Shown in pieces: positions 18,111 to 27,330 of a stretch of 64,000 nt of DNA; the first letter of the stretch is position 1; each line of letters starts with the position of its first letter. The notes under the pieces are model-generated. The model was not told the origin of the DNA. It worked only from the letters and a program-made list of their open reading frames with translations, and ran no database searches. The stretch spans positions 558,001-622,000 of the forward strand of contig NZ_FTPS01000001.1 in NCBI RefSeq assembly GCF_900156525.1, given 5' to 3'. This DNA is from Pontibaca methylaminivorans (GTDB taxonomy: Bacteria; Pseudomonadota; Alphaproteobacteria; Rhodobacterales; Rhodobacteraceae). The translations under genes and the position numbers were made by a program.

Positions 18111-18889
18111 GCGAGCCCTTGCGGCAGCCCCGCGAGCGCCGTGGCCAGCGACAGCACGAGCGCCCCGCCAAGCATCGCGTCGAAACGGTCCAGAAGCCCG
18201 CCATGGCCGGGGATGAGCGCGCTTGAATCCTTGACCCCCGCATGGCGCTTGATCGCGCTTTCCACGATGTCGCCCGCCTGCCCCGCCACGGCAACCAGCA
18301 CCGACAGCGCGACCAGCGCAAGGCCGCCCCCGAGCACCAGCGCCGCCGCCGCCCCGACCAGCGCCGCGCCCAGCCAGCCGGCAACGGTGCCCGACCAGGT
18401 CTTGTTGGGGCTGACCCGCGGCCAGAGCTTTGCCCCGCCGATCGCCTTGCCGGCGAAGTAACCGGCGACGTCAGAGGCCACGATCACGAGGGTGAGCCAG
18501 ATCATCACCGCAAGCGACGCCTCGCGCAGCACGATCACGGCAAACCCCGCAACCAGAATGGCGGCAGCGTAGGGAATGATGATCGCCTGCCCGCGCGGCG
18601 CCAGCGCGCCGCCGATCAGGGCCCCGAGCGGAAGCAGCCAGAGCCCGTGCGGCAGGACGACCGCAAGCAGCATCAGCAGGCCGGCCCCCGCAGCGACAGG
18701 CAGCGCACGGCCCCCGCCCGCCGGCTCGAACATGCGCAGCAGTTCCCAGACCATGATTGCGCAGGCGAGCGCGATGAACAGCGTGAAAGGAACCCCGCCC
18801 GCAAGGACCGCGCCCAGCGCCAGCGCGGCGAGGATCGCGGCCGAGACGATGCGCGGCCCGAGATCGGCCCATCTGCCCGGCGCCGTCAT
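18107..18889 (-). CDS. cdsA: Phosphatidate cytidylyltransferase
   Basis: CdsA makes CDP-diacylglycerol, the precursor of all phospholipids, in the inner membrane. The 260-residue protein is mostly transmembrane helices. The family signature near the C-terminus is present: DVAGYFAGKAIGGAKLWPRVSPNKTWSG, then IVESAIKRHAGVKDSSALIPGHGGLLDRFD with the catalytic aspartates. It overlaps both uppS and dxr by 4 bases, so the three are probably translationally coupled. Confidence 0.95.
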   Translation of the reverse strand: MTAPGRWADLGPRIVSAAILAALALGAVLAGGVPFTLFIALACAIMVWELLRMFEPAGGGRALPVAAGAGLLMLLAVVLPHGLWLLPLGALIGGALAPRGQAIIIPYAAAILVAGFAVIVLREASLAVMIWLTLVIVASDVAGYFAGKAIGGAKLWPRVSPNKTWSGTVAGWLGAALVGAAAALVLGGGLALVALSVLVAVAGQAGDIVESAIKRHAGVKDSSALIPGHGGLLDRFDAMLGGALVLSLATALAGLPQGLA

Positions 18890-19617
18890 GAGGGCACGGC
18901 GCCGAAGCGGCGGTCGCGCGTGCCGTAGCTGCGGCAGAGGCGGCCCAGTTCCTCGGCGCTGAAATCGGGCCAGAGCGTGTCGATGAATTCATATTCCGCA
19001 TAGGCCGACTGCCAGAGCAGGAAATTCGAGATCCGCGCCTCGCCGCTGGTGCGGATCACCAGATCCGGGTCGGGCAGAACATGGGTATCAAGGTAACGCG
19101 GCAGCGTTTCCTCGTCGACTTCATCGGGGTTCAGGGTTCCGGCGGCGACGTCATGGGCCAGGCGGCGCGCGGCGCGGGCGACCTCGTCACGGCCGCCATA
19201 GTTCAGCGCGATGGTCAGATGGACCCGGTCGTTGCCGGCGGTGGCCAGTTCCAGGTCGTCCATGAGCGTGATCAGCTTGGCATCGAGCCGCACCCGGTCG
19301 CCGATGAACCGCACCCGCACGCCCTGCGCCTGCAGCGCCTTGGTTTCCTTCATGATATAACGGCGGAACAGCCCCATGAGCCCGGCCACCTCAAGCTGGG
19401 TGCGTTTCCAGTTCTCGGTGGAAAAGGCGAATATGGTCAGGTACCGGATGCCGAGATCGGGGCAGGCCTCGACCACCTCGCGCACGCGGCGCGCCCCGGC
19501 ATGATGACCGAACAGGCGCGGCCGGCCGCGCATCGTCGCCCAGCGACCGTTGCCGTCCATGATGATGGCGACGTGGCGCGGGCCGCCTTCCGGCGCGGAG
19601 GGGTTGCTGGCCGACAT
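18886..19617 (-). CDS. uppS: Undecaprenyl diphosphate synthase (isoprenyl transferase)
   Basis: UppS extends farnesyl diphosphate with cis-isoprene units to the C55 lipid carrier used for peptidoglycan and LPS. The 243-residue protein has the signature HVAIIMDGNGRWA with catalytic D21, the FAFSTENWKR block, and the C-terminal DLVIRTSGEARISNFLLWQ and EFIDTLWPDF segments. It starts 9 bases after the frr stop and overlaps cdsA by 4 bases. Confidence 0.97.
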   Translation of the reverse strand: MSASNPSAPEGGPRHVAIIMDGNGRWATMRGRPRLFGHHAGARRVREVVEACPDLGIRYLTIFAFSTENWKRTQLEVAGLMGLFRRYIMKETKALQAQGVRVRFIGDRVRLDAKLITLMDDLELATAGNDRVHLTIALNYGGRDEVARAARRLAHDVAAGTLNPDEVDEETLPRYLDTHVLPDPDLVIRTSGEARISNFLLWQSAYAEYEFIDTLWPDFSAEELGRLCRSYGTRDRRFGAVPS

Positions 19618-19626
19618 CGCCCCGGG

Positions 19627-20190
19627 TCAGACCTGCATGATTTCGGCTTGCTTGGTTTCCAGGTGGCTGTCCACGGCAGCGATCATGCGGTCGGTCAGTT
19701 CCTGCACTTCGTTTTCCCAAAGTTTCTGGTCGTCCTCGGACAGGTTGTCCGATTTCGCCTTGCGGATCTGCTCCATGCCGTCGCGGCGCACGTTGCGGAT
19801 CGCCACGCGGGCGCTTTCCGCATATTGCCCCGCGACCTTGCCAAGCTCGCGGCGCCGTTCCTCGTTCAGCTCGGGGATCGGCAGCATGATGATGGTGCCG
19901 TTGGTCTGGGGATTGATGCCGAGCCCGCTTTCGCGGATCGCCTTTTCCACCTTGGAAACAAGGCTCTTGTCCCAGACGTTCACGGTCACCATGCGCGGTT
20001 CGGGCACGTTCACCGTGCCGACCTGGTTGATCGGCGTGCGCTGGCCGTAGGCCTCGACCATCACCGGCTCCAGCATCGAGGCGCTCGCCCGGCCGGTGCG
20101 CAGCGAGGCGAATTCGGTCCGAAGCGCGGCGAGCGCGCCGTCCATGCGCCGTTCCAGGTCGCTCATATCGAGTTGAAATTCGTCTGACAT
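19627..20190 (-). CDS. frr: Ribosome recycling factor
   Basis: RRF splits post-termination ribosomes together with EF-G. The 187-residue length is normal for the family, and the conserved [22 protein letters not shown] and [15 protein letters not shown] stretches are present. The ATG at 20190 follows CGAGGAAACGGC, a good ribosome site; an upstream ATG at 20220 would add ten charged residues and is unlikely. It lies between pyrH and uppS in the standard order. Confidence 0.96.
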   Translation of the reverse strand: MSDEFQLDMSDLERRMDGALAALRTEFASLRTGRASASMLEPVMVEAYGQRTPINQVGTVNVPEPRMVTVNVWDKSLVSKVEKAIRESGLGINPQTNGTIIMLPIPELNEERRRELGKVAGQYAESARVAIRNVRRDGMEQIRKAKSDNLSEDDQKLWENEVQELTDRMIAAVDSHLETKQAEIMQV

Positions 20191-20243
20191 GCCGTTTCCT
20201 CGTTCGTCATCGTCCCGCAAGGCGTCCTGCCGGGTCTATAGCG

Positions 20244-20990
20244 TCAGCCATGCACCTTTGTATAGGTGCCTCGTCCGGCCAGTATGCCCCGGAAGCCGCC
20301 GGGTTCATCCAGCGAAAAGACGATGATCGGCAGGTTGTTGTCGCGCGCGAGCGCGATCGCGCTCGCGTCCATGACATTGAGCCGCCGCGCCAGCACCTCG
20401 TCATAGGTCACGTCATCGAAACGTTTCGCATCCGGGAAGCGCACCGGGTCGCGGTCATAGACGCCGTCCACCTTGGTGCCCTTGAAGATCGCCTCGCAGG
20501 CCATTTCGTTGGCCCGCAGCGTCGCCGCCGTGTCGGTGGTGAAATAGGGGTTGCCGGTCCCGGCGGCAAAAATGCAGACGCGCTGCTTTTCCAGGTGGCG
20601 CACGGCGCGGCGGCGGATATAGGGTTCGGCCACCTCGTCCATGCGGATTGCGCTGATGACCCGGCAATGCAGCCCGAGCGCCTCGAGCGAGGACTGCATC
20701 GCCAGCGCGTTCATCACCGTCGCGAGCATCCCCATGTAATCGGCGGTGGCGCGCTCCATCCCCTGCGCGCTGCCCTGCAACCCGCGAAAGATGTTGCCGC
20801 CGCCGATCACCATGCAGATCTCGACGCCGAGCTCGTGCACCGATTTCACCTCGTCCGCGATCCGTGCCACGGTGGGCGGATGCAGGCCGTATCCCTGGTC
20901 CCCCATCAGCGCCTCGCCCGAGATCTTGAGCATGACCCGCCGGTATTTCACCGGCTCCTGCGGCTCGGGGGATGTCGGGTTCAGGGTCAT
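20244..20990 (-). CDS. pyrH: UMP kinase
   Basis: PyrH phosphorylates UMP to UDP. The 248-residue protein has the amino-acid-kinase fold motifs [23 protein letters not shown] and the ATP-site region [19 protein letters not shown], plus a short N-terminal extension (about 18 residues) rich in proline and glutamate. It is the first gene of the long leftward unit running through frr, uppS, cdsA, dxr, rseP and bamA to lpxB. rpsB and tsf, often upstream of pyrH elsewhere, are not here; miaA is divergent. Confidence 0.96.
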   Translation of the reverse strand: MTLNPTSPEPQEPVKYRRVMLKISGEALMGDQGYGLHPPTVARIADEVKSVHELGVEICMVIGGGNIFRGLQGSAQGMERATADYMGMLATVMNALAMQSSLEALGLHCRVISAIRMDEVAEPYIRRRAVRHLEKQRVCIFAAGTGNPYFTTDTAATLRANEMACEAIFKGTKVDGVYDRDPVRFPDAKRFDDVTYDEVLARRLNVMDASAIALARDNNLPIIVFSLDEPGGFRGILAGRGTYTKVHG

Positions 20991-21111
20991 GGTGCACTCC
21001 GCCGCAGGTCATTGTTGAACTCGGGCGCAAGATGAAGCAAATCGCCGCCATGCGCAATCTGCCCCGGACCGCCCCTGCCCCGCGCCGCCGCCCGCATGGG
21101 AGCGGCACGCC

Positions 21112-22005
21112 GTGACCCCGCGCCCGGGTCCGGCGGCGCTGCCCCCGATTCCGCCCGACCGCCCGGTGCTGATCGCCGGGCCGACCGCCTCGGGGAAGTC
21201 GGCGCTCGCGCTCAGAATCGCGCAGGACGGCGGCGGGGTGATCGTGAACGCCGATGCGGCACAGGTCTACGACTGCTGGCGCGTGATCACCGCCCGGCCG
21301 AGCCCGGCCGAGGAAGCCGCCGCGCCGCATCGCCTTTACGGCCATGTGCGCTGGGACCAGCCCTATTCCGCCGGTCACTGGCTGCGCGAGGTGCGCGCGA
21401 TCCTTGCCGAGGGGCTGCGCCCCATCATCACCGGCGGCACCGGGCTTTATTTCGCCGCCCTGACCGAAGGGCTGGCCGAGCTTCCGCCGATTCCGCCCGA
21501 CATCCGCGCCCGCGCCGACGCGATGACGCTTGCGGCGCTGCGCGACGGGCTCGACGCGGCGACGGCTGCCCGAATCGATCTGCAGAATCGCGCCCGGGTG
21601 CAGCGCGCATGGGAGGTCCTGACCGCGACCGGTCGCGGGCTGGCCGCGTGGCAGGATGCAACCCCGCCGCCGGACCTGCCGCCCGGCGCCGCGGTTCCGC
21701 TGCTGCTCGAACCCGATCGCGACTGGCTGGAGCAGAGGATCCGCCGGCGCATCGCCCGGATGCTGGCCGAGGGCGCGGTGGACGAGGCCGCCGCCATGGA
21801 CCGGCACTATGACGCGAACCGCCCGGCATTCCGGGCCATCGGCGTTCCCGAGTTGATATCCTGCCACCGCGGCATGTATAGTCTGGACGAGGCGTGCGAA
21901 CGCATGGCCGTCGCGACCCGGCAATATGCCAAGCGCCAGCGCACATGGTTCCGTTCCCGGCGGGAACGCTGGCATCGGCTGGACCCGCAGGACGTCGCCT
22001 CCTGA
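21112..22005 (+). CDS. miaA: tRNA dimethylallyltransferase
   Basis: MiaA adds a dimethylallyl group to adenosine 37 of tRNAs reading UNN codons. The GTG at 21112 follows GGAG at a spacing of 8 and gives a 297-residue product with the P-loop GPTASGKS (23-30), the [17 protein letters not shown] segment, the [15 protein letters not shown] motif and the C-terminal [14 protein letters not shown] region that contacts tRNA. It is divergent from pyrH. The substrate dimethylallyl diphosphate comes from the MEP pathway genes dxr and dxs in this window. Confidence 0.95.
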   Translation: MTPRPGPAALPPIPPDRPVLIAGPTASGKSALALRIAQDGGGVIVNADAAQVYDCWRVITARPSPAEEAAAPHRLYGHVRWDQPYSAGHWLREVRAILAEGLRPIITGGTGLYFAALTEGLAELPPIPPDIRARADAMTLAALRDGLDAATAARIDLQNRARVQRAWEVLTATGRGLAAWQDATPPPDLPPGAAVPLLLEPDRDWLEQRIRRRIARMLAEGAVDEAAAMDRHYDANRPAFRAIGVPELISCHRGMYSLDEACERMAVATRQYAKRQRTWFRSRRERWHRLDPQDVAS

Positions 22006-22060
22006 CCCGGACCGCGCCTCCGGAGAAAATGCACTCGCCAACGAAAGAACAGCGCCCCAT

Positions 22061-22900
22061 ATGCTTGACGCGCCCGAACCCGCATCCCTGTCGCCCGATC
22101 CGGCCTCGATCCGCGTTGCCACGCTCGGACAATTGACGCGCGAGGGCGCATGGGAACTCGGCCTTCTGCACAACCGGCCCGATCACATGCTGATCTGGAT
22201 CACCCGCGGCCAGGGGGTGGCGCTGCTCGAAGGAGCGCGAAAGGGGATCGGCGCGCATAACGTGATCTTCGTGCCCGCCTATCAGCTTTTCGCGCTGGAT
22301 ACGGGACGGCAGGGTTTCGGGCAGGCGCTGATCGTGCCGCCGAACATGCCCCTGCCGTTGCCCACCGGCGTGCATCATCTGCGTATCCGCGACGCAACCG
22401 CACAAGCCGAGATGACCATGCGGATGGAGGCGCTTGCCCGCGAACAGGCCACCTCGCAGGAACTCCGCGATCACGCCATCACTGCCCATGCCGAACTGGT
22501 CGCGATCTGGCTGCGGCGCCAGATCGCCCATGCCGCCCACCCGGCCGAGCCTGCAAGCGACCGGCAGCGCCTTGCCCGCGCCTATTTCGCGCGCCTCACC
22601 CGCGATTTCGCGAGCGGGGCCAGCATATCCGACCATGCCGGGGCGCTCGGCGTGAGTGCGGGCGAACTGACCAGCGTCTGCCGCGCCGAGACCGGGCGCA
22701 GCGCCGCCACGCTGCTGAGCGAACGGCTGCTTCATGCCGCCCGCCGGCGCGGGCTTGGCGCCGGCGGCACGCCGGTCGCGGACATCGCCCGGGATCTCGG
22801 CTTTTCCTCGCCGGTGCAATTCGCCCGCTTCCTGCGGGACCACAGCGGCAAGGCGCCCGAAATGCTGCAGCAGGTGGCGACCGGAGACCCGGACGCCTGA
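22061..22900 (+). CDS. AraC-family transcriptional regulator
   Basis: The 279-residue product has a C-terminal AraC/XylS DNA-binding domain (about 180-275): ARAYFARLTRDF, ISDHAGALGVSAGEL, a second helix-turn-helix with VADIARDLGFSSPVQFARFLRDHSGKAP. The N-terminal half resembles a ligand-binding cupin-like domain (HMLIWITRGQGVALLEGA, NVIFVPAYQLFAL). The ATG at 22061 starts a plausible N-terminus without a strong ribosome site. It sits 127 bases upstream of an orphan solute-binding protein gene and may regulate it. The inducer is unknown. Confidence 0.85.
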   Translation: MLDAPEPASLSPDPASIRVATLGQLTREGAWELGLLHNRPDHMLIWITRGQGVALLEGARKGIGAHNVIFVPAYQLFALDTGRQGFGQALIVPPNMPLPLPTGVHHLRIRDATAQAEMTMRMEALAREQATSQELRDHAITAHAELVAIWLRRQIAHAAHPAEPASDRQRLARAYFARLTRDFASGASISDHAGALGVSAGELTSVCRAETGRSAATLLSERLLHAARRRGLGAGGTPVADIARDLGFSSPVQFARFLRDHSGKAPEMLQQVATGDPDA

Positions 22901-23027
22901 CCCCGACCGCGCCCGATTGACAGGAGCGCGAAACTGCGGCGCAATACCGGCAATTGCGGCTTGCTTTGATGCGCGCGCGCCCCGTTCGCGCGCCGCCCTG
23001 CCCCGCCGCCGGACCGAAGGAAGCACG

Positions 23028-24680
23028 ATGGCGCAGCCCGGCCCGATCCACCCCGCCGCGCGGATGCACGCGCAGGAGCTTCGCGCGGGCCGGCTCGGGC
23101 GGCGGGAGTTCCTGACCCGCGTGACCGCGCTTGGCGTCTCGGCTGCGGCGGCGCTGCGGTTCGTCGGCGCTGCATCCCCCGCGCAGGCCAACCCCGCGAT
23201 CCGCAGGGGCGGCACGCTCAGGGTCGCGATGACGGTGCGGGGCCTCAAGGATCCGCGCTCCTACGAGTGGTCCGAACACGGCAACCTGACCCGGGGCATC
23301 CTGGAATACCTGGTCGAATATCAGCGCGACGGCACGTTCCGCCCGATGCTTCTTGATGGCTGGGAAGTCAACGCCGACGCGAGCCGCTATGTGCTGCGCC
23401 TGCGGCCCGATGTGCGCTGGAGCAACGGCGACAGGTTCACCGTGCAGGACGTGCGGCGCAATATCGAGGGCTGGTGCGACCAGGGCATCCGCACCAATTC
23501 CATGGCGCCCCGCATGAAGGGGCTGATCGACCCCGGGACCGGGCAGGCCCGCAAGGGCGCGATCGAAATCCGCGACGCGCGCACGGTCGTGCTGAACCTG
23601 TCCGTGCCCGACGTGGCGCTGATCGCCAGTCTCGCGGACTTTCCGGCGGCGATCACCCATGCCGGCTATGACGAGGACGCGCCCTTTGCCGAGATGATCG
23701 GCACCGGCCCGTTCCGGCCGCTCGGCATCACGCCGGGCGAAAGCTGCGTGATCGAGCGCGGCGAACATGAATGGTGGGGCAGCGCCGTGTTTGGCGGCCC
23801 GTTCCTCGACCGGGTGGAGTTCGTCGATCCCGGCCCCGACCCGGCGGACTGGGTGAGCGCGGCGCGCGATGGCGAGGTGGACCTGCTTTACGAAACGGTA
23901 AGCGGTTTCATCGACGCCATGGACGCGATCGGCTGGACCCGCACCCGCGCCCGCACCGCCGCCACCATCGTGCTGCGCGGCAACCAGCAGGCCGAACGGG
24001 ACGGGATCCGCCCCTATGCCGACCTGCGCATGCGCCGCGCGCTGGCGCTCGCGGTGGACAATGCGGTGTTGCTGGAGCTCGGCCAGGGCAACCGCGGCGA
24101 AATCGCCGCGAACCATCACGTGAGCCCGATCCACCCGGCCTATGCCGATATCGGCGGCGTTCCCTTCGCACCGGGCGAGGCCCGCGCACTTGCGCAGGCG
24201 GCCGGCCTGGCCGGTTTCGAACATGAGCTCATCACCATCGACGACGACTGGCAGCGCAATACGGGCGATGCCATGGCCGCACAGATGCAGGACGCGGGGC
24301 TGCGGGTGCGCCGCCGGATCCTGCCCGATGCGGCCTTCCGCGCGGACTGGACCCGCCACCCGCTCAGCGCCACCGCCTGGGGCCATCGCCCGCTTGCGGT
24401 GCAGGTGCTGGCGCTGGCCTATCGCAGCGGTGCGCCATGGAACGAAAGCGGCTATGCGAGCGAGGAGTTCGATCACCTCCTGACCCGGGCCAGCGCCATC
24501 GCCGATGTCGATGAACGTCGCAAGGTGATGGCCGAGATCGAATTCCTGCTGCGCCGCGACGCGGTGATGATCCAGCCCTACTGGCGGGCGCTGTTCAACC
24601 ATCATGCCGGGCGCATCAAAAATGCCGAGATGCACCCCGCGCATGAGATCCACCTCTACCGGATCGGCTTTGCCGCATAG
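23028..24680 (+). CDS. Tat-exported ABC-type peptide/opine substrate-binding protein (orphan)
   Basis: This 550-residue protein belongs to the SBP_bac_5 (DppA/OppA) family of periplasmic binding proteins. A twin-arginine motif, GRREFLTR (24-31), precedes a hydrophobic stretch and an AQA-type cleavage site, suggesting export already folded. The body shows RGGTLRVAM, NLTRGILEYLVEYQRDGTFRPML and VRWSNGDRFTVQDVRRNIEGW, typical of the family. The ATG at 23028 follows AAGGAAGCACG. No permease or ATPase gene adjoins it, so it must work with a transporter encoded elsewhere or serve in sensing; an AraC-type gene lies directly upstream. Confidence 0.88.
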   Translation: MAQPGPIHPAARMHAQELRAGRLGRREFLTRVTALGVSAAAALRFVGAASPAQANPAIRRGGTLRVAMTVRGLKDPRSYEWSEHGNLTRGILEYLVEYQRDGTFRPMLLDGWEVNADASRYVLRLRPDVRWSNGDRFTVQDVRRNIEGWCDQGIRTNSMAPRMKGLIDPGTGQARKGAIEIRDARTVVLNLSVPDVALIASLADFPAAITHAGYDEDAPFAEMIGTGPFRPLGITPGESCVIERGEHEWWGSAVFGGPFLDRVEFVDPGPDPADWVSAARDGEVDLLYETVSGFIDAMDAIGWTRTRARTAATIVLRGNQQAERDGIRPYADLRMRRALALAVDNAVLLELGQGNRGEIAANHHVSPIHPAYADIGGVPFAPGEARALAQAAGLAGFEHELITIDDDWQRNTGDAMAAQMQDAGLRVRRRILPDAAFRADWTRHPLSATAWGHRPLAVQVLALAYRSGAPWNESGYASEEFDHLLTRASAIADVDERRKVMAEIEFLLRRDAVMIQPYWRALFNHHAGRIKNAEMHPAHEIHLYRIGFAA

Positions 24681-24816
24681 GCGGGCAGCAGCGCCTGGCG
24701 GACTCCGCCCGCCATGGCCCCGACATGGGCACATCCGCCGGAAAGATCGCCCGACACAGCGCCCGGCCTGCCCTGTCAACCGAGGGGCGGCGCCGCAACC
24801 GTCTGCCCGGTCCCGG

Positions 24817-25401
24817 TCAGCGCCCGGCGATCACCAGCACGTAATTGCGGGTTTCGGCATAGGGGGGCACACCGCCATGTCTGCGCACCGCCTCGGGCCC
24901 GGCGTTGTAGGCGGCAAGGGCAAGCTCCCAGGTGCCGAATTCGCGATATTGCCGGGCCAGGTAGCGCGCCCCGCCCTCGAGGTTCTGGCCGGGGTCGCTG
25001 ATATCGACGCCCAGCCCCTGCGCCGTCGCCGGCATGAGCTGCGCCAGACCGAAGGCGCCCTTGTGCGACACCGCCTGCGGATTCCAGCCCGATTCCTGCT
25101 GCACGAGGCGGGCGAACAGATCCTCGGGCACATTGTGGCGCCGCGCCGCATCGCGCGCCATCTGCAGGAATTCGCCGCGGTAACGCCCGTCATACTGCGC
25201 GCTGATGACACCGGGAACCTCGACCTTCGGCGGCTGAAGATTGACCGAATTGCGATACTGGGCCGCGGCGCGCCCGTCGAGAACGCGGGTCTTGGCCGCA
25301 TAGGCCGCGTGCCGGTCCTTCATGGCGTCGGCAGCGGCGCTGCCGGAAAGGATCGGCAGCATGATGCCCAGTGCAGCGAATCCCGTCGCAAGACGCAGCA
25401 T
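24817..25401 (-). CDS. Lytic transglycosylase (SLT domain)
   Basis: The 194-residue protein should cleave peptidoglycan glycan strands to 1,6-anhydro ends in the periplasm. A signal peptide ([26 protein letters not shown]) is followed by a short linker and the lysozyme-like SLT fold with catalytic E103 in [15 protein letters not shown] (118-124) and AYNAGP (164-169). I chose the ATG at 25401 because it begins the signal peptide; longer forms add basic and low-complexity sequence. The small size suggests a stand-alone housekeeping enzyme. It is divergent from ssb. Confidence 0.9.
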   Translation of the reverse strand: MLRLATGFAALGIMLPILSGSAAADAMKDRHAAYAAKTRVLDGRAAAQYRNSVNLQPPKVEVPGVISAQYDGRYRGEFLQMARDAARRHNVPEDLFARLVQQESGWNPQAVSHKGAFGLAQLMPATAQGLGVDISDPGQNLEGGARYLARQYREFGTWELALAAYNAGPEAVRRHGGVPPYAETRNYVLVIAGR

Positions 25402-25637
25402 GATCCCAACATCCTGTCCCTCGATGGCGCGCACTATGACGACAGGCGGTCCAAAATGGAAGATCATTCGCACCTGCGGGCAAATCCAGCGGCACAGGAC
25501 ACGGCTCACAAATCGTGTTTCAACCCTGCCGCTCGCCGTATAGGCTGCCGCCGCAGGTAGCGGCGCGGGATTCGTCCGCCCGCAGCCCGGCGCAGGCGCT
25601 CGGGCATTGATCGTCACGAACACAGGCAGGGGACACC

Positions 25638-26132
25638 ATGGCCGGATCCGTCAACAAAGTCATCCTTATCGGCAACCTCGGCCGCGATCCCGAAGTGCGG
25701 ACCTTCCCGAGCGGGGGCAAGGTCTGCAACCTGCGCGTGGCGACCTCCGAGACCTGGCGCGACCGCAACACCGGCGAGCGGCGCGAACGGACCGAATGGC
25801 ATTCGGTCGCGATCTATGCCGAGCCGCTCGTGCGCATTGCCGAACAGTATCTGCGCAAGGGCTCCAAGGTCTATCTCGAGGGCCAGCTTGAAACCCGCAA
25901 GTGGCAGGACCAGAGCGGGCAGGACCGCTACAGCACCGAAGTGGCGCTGCGCCCCTACAGCAGCAGCCTTACCATGCTCGACGGGCGCGGCGAAAGCGGC
26001 CAGCGGGGCGACTTCGGGAGCGGCGGCGACCAGAGCTATGGCGGCGGCGACTACAGCGGCGGCAGCAGCGAGGGATCGCAAGGCGGGGGCGGCGGTGCCT
26101 CGCAGGGGCTCGACGACGACATTCCGTTCTGA
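25638..26132 (+). CDS. ssb: Single-stranded DNA-binding protein
   Basis: SSB coats single-stranded DNA during replication and repair. The 164-residue protein has an N-terminal OB-fold ([23 protein letters not shown], ... [39 protein letters not shown]), a glycine-rich linker (about 118-155), and the acidic tip DDDIPF that docks partner proteins. I saw no convincing alphaproteobacterial SOS box upstream. It is followed by an unrelated site-2 protease gene. Confidence 0.97.
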   Translation: MAGSVNKVILIGNLGRDPEVRTFPSGGKVCNLRVATSETWRDRNTGERRERTEWHSVAIYAEPLVRIAEQYLRKGSKVYLEGQLETRKWQDQSGQDRYSTEVALRPYSSSLTMLDGRGESGQRGDFGSGGDQSYGGGDYSGGSSEGSQGGGGGASQGLDDDIPF

Positions 26133-26210
26133 TCCGGGGATTGCCGCATCGCCCGTGATGCCCGCGAAGATCGCCATCGCCACCACGGCCGCATGTGATA
26201 TGTTCCTGTC

Positions 26211-27290
26211 ATGAAATGGTCGTTTTCCATCGGGCGGCTGTTCGGCTCGGAACTGCGCATCCATGCCACGTTCTTCCTGTTGCTGGCATGGATCGGCTGG
26301 GAAGGATACGCCCGCGCCGGTGCCCATGCGGCGCTGATGTCGGTGCTGTTCGTGCTGGCGCTGTTTGCCTGCGTGGTCGCGCATGAATACGGCCATGCGC
26401 TGACCGCGCGCCGCTACGGGATCCGCACCGTGGACATCACGCTCCTGCCGATCGGCGGGCTGGCCCGGCTGGAACGGATGCCCGAACAACCCCTGCGCGA
26501 GATCGCCGTGGCGCTGGCCGGCCCGGCGGTGAACGTGGTGATCTGGGCGCTGCTGTCACTTGTCACGGGGCCGGCGACCATGCTCGGCGACGTGACGGAC
26601 ATTCCGGGCTGGCGCGCCTTTTTCGCACAGCTTGCGGCGCTCAACCTGTTTCTCGCGGTGTTCAACATGCTGCCGGCCTTTCCGATGGACGGCGGGCGCG
26701 TGCTGCGGGCGTTGCTTTCGATCTGGACCGACCGGGTGCGCGCGACCCGCATCGCCGCCCGCGCCGGACAGGCGGTAGCGGTCGGTTTCGCGCTGCTCGG
26801 GCTGTTCTGGGGAAACGTGATCCTGATCCTGATCGCCGGGTTCATCTTTCTCGCGGCCAATGCCGAATCGAACGACGCCACCGCACGCCGGGTCAGCCGG
26901 CGGTTCCGGGCGCGCGATGCCATGATCACCGAATACGAGGCGCTGCACCCGGACGACAGCCTCCAGCTTGCGGCGAATTCTCTGATCCGCACCACCCAGC
27001 ACGAATTCCCGGTGCTGGATGGCGAGGGGCATATTCTCGGCTTTCTCGAACGCAACGCGCTGTTTTCCGCGCTGGATCAGGGGAGCGCGGCACAGGTGGT
27101 GAGCGCAGTGATGACCCGCGACATCGTGACCGTGCCGCTTGATGAAGGGCTCGAGCGCGTTCTCGAGCGGCTGCGCGATTCTCCCTCCGGGCTCGTGGCG
27201 GTGGTGGGCCGCAATGGCCGCTTCAAGGGCTATATCTCGCGCGAGAATATCGGCGAACTCCTGATGGTGCACCGCCGCGGGCCGGACTGA
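26211..27290 (+). CDS. Site-2 protease family membrane metalloprotease with CBS domains
   Basis: The 359-residue product is an M50-type intramembrane protease. It has HEYGH (58-62) in a transmembrane helix, a second catalytic motif NMLPAFPMDGGR (about 152-163), four or more hydrophobic helices, and two C-terminal CBS modules (about 235-350; MITEYEALHPDDSLQLAANSLI, VMTRDIVTVPLDEGLERVLERL) that usually sense adenine nucleotides. This resembles the SpoIVFB-like group with CBS tails (Rv1-type architecture). The substrate is unknown. It is a second, separate RIP protease from rseP. Confidence 0.9.
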   Translation: MKWSFSIGRLFGSELRIHATFFLLLAWIGWEGYARAGAHAALMSVLFVLALFACVVAHEYGHALTARRYGIRTVDITLLPIGGLARLERMPEQPLREIAVALAGPAVNVVIWALLSLVTGPATMLGDVTDIPGWRAFFAQLAALNLFLAVFNMLPAFPMDGGRVLRALLSIWTDRVRATRIAARAGQAVAVGFALLGLFWGNVILILIAGFIFLAANAESNDATARRVSRRFRARDAMITEYEALHPDDSLQLAANSLIRTTQHEFPVLDGEGHILGFLERNALFSALDQGSAAQVVSAVMTRDIVTVPLDEGLERVLERLRDSPSGLVAVVGRNGRFKGYISRENIGELLMVHRRGPD

Positions 27291-27330
27291 CGCACCGGGT
27301 CCGAAGCGGCAGGCGGGAGCAGGCCGGCGA

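Noticed and set aside
21428-23248. 606-codon minus-strand frame across miaA, the AraC gene and the binding protein
   Set aside because: It crosses three well-supported + strand genes and their gaps, and the translation is low-complexity.
24681-24816. Terminator or small gene between the binding protein and transglycosylase genes
   Set aside because: Only imperfect GC-rich stems without T-runs are present, and no reading frame has a ribosome site.
25402-25637. SOS (LexA) box upstream of ssb
   Set aside because: Only one GAAC half-site is present at 25616; no second half-site at the required N7 spacing.
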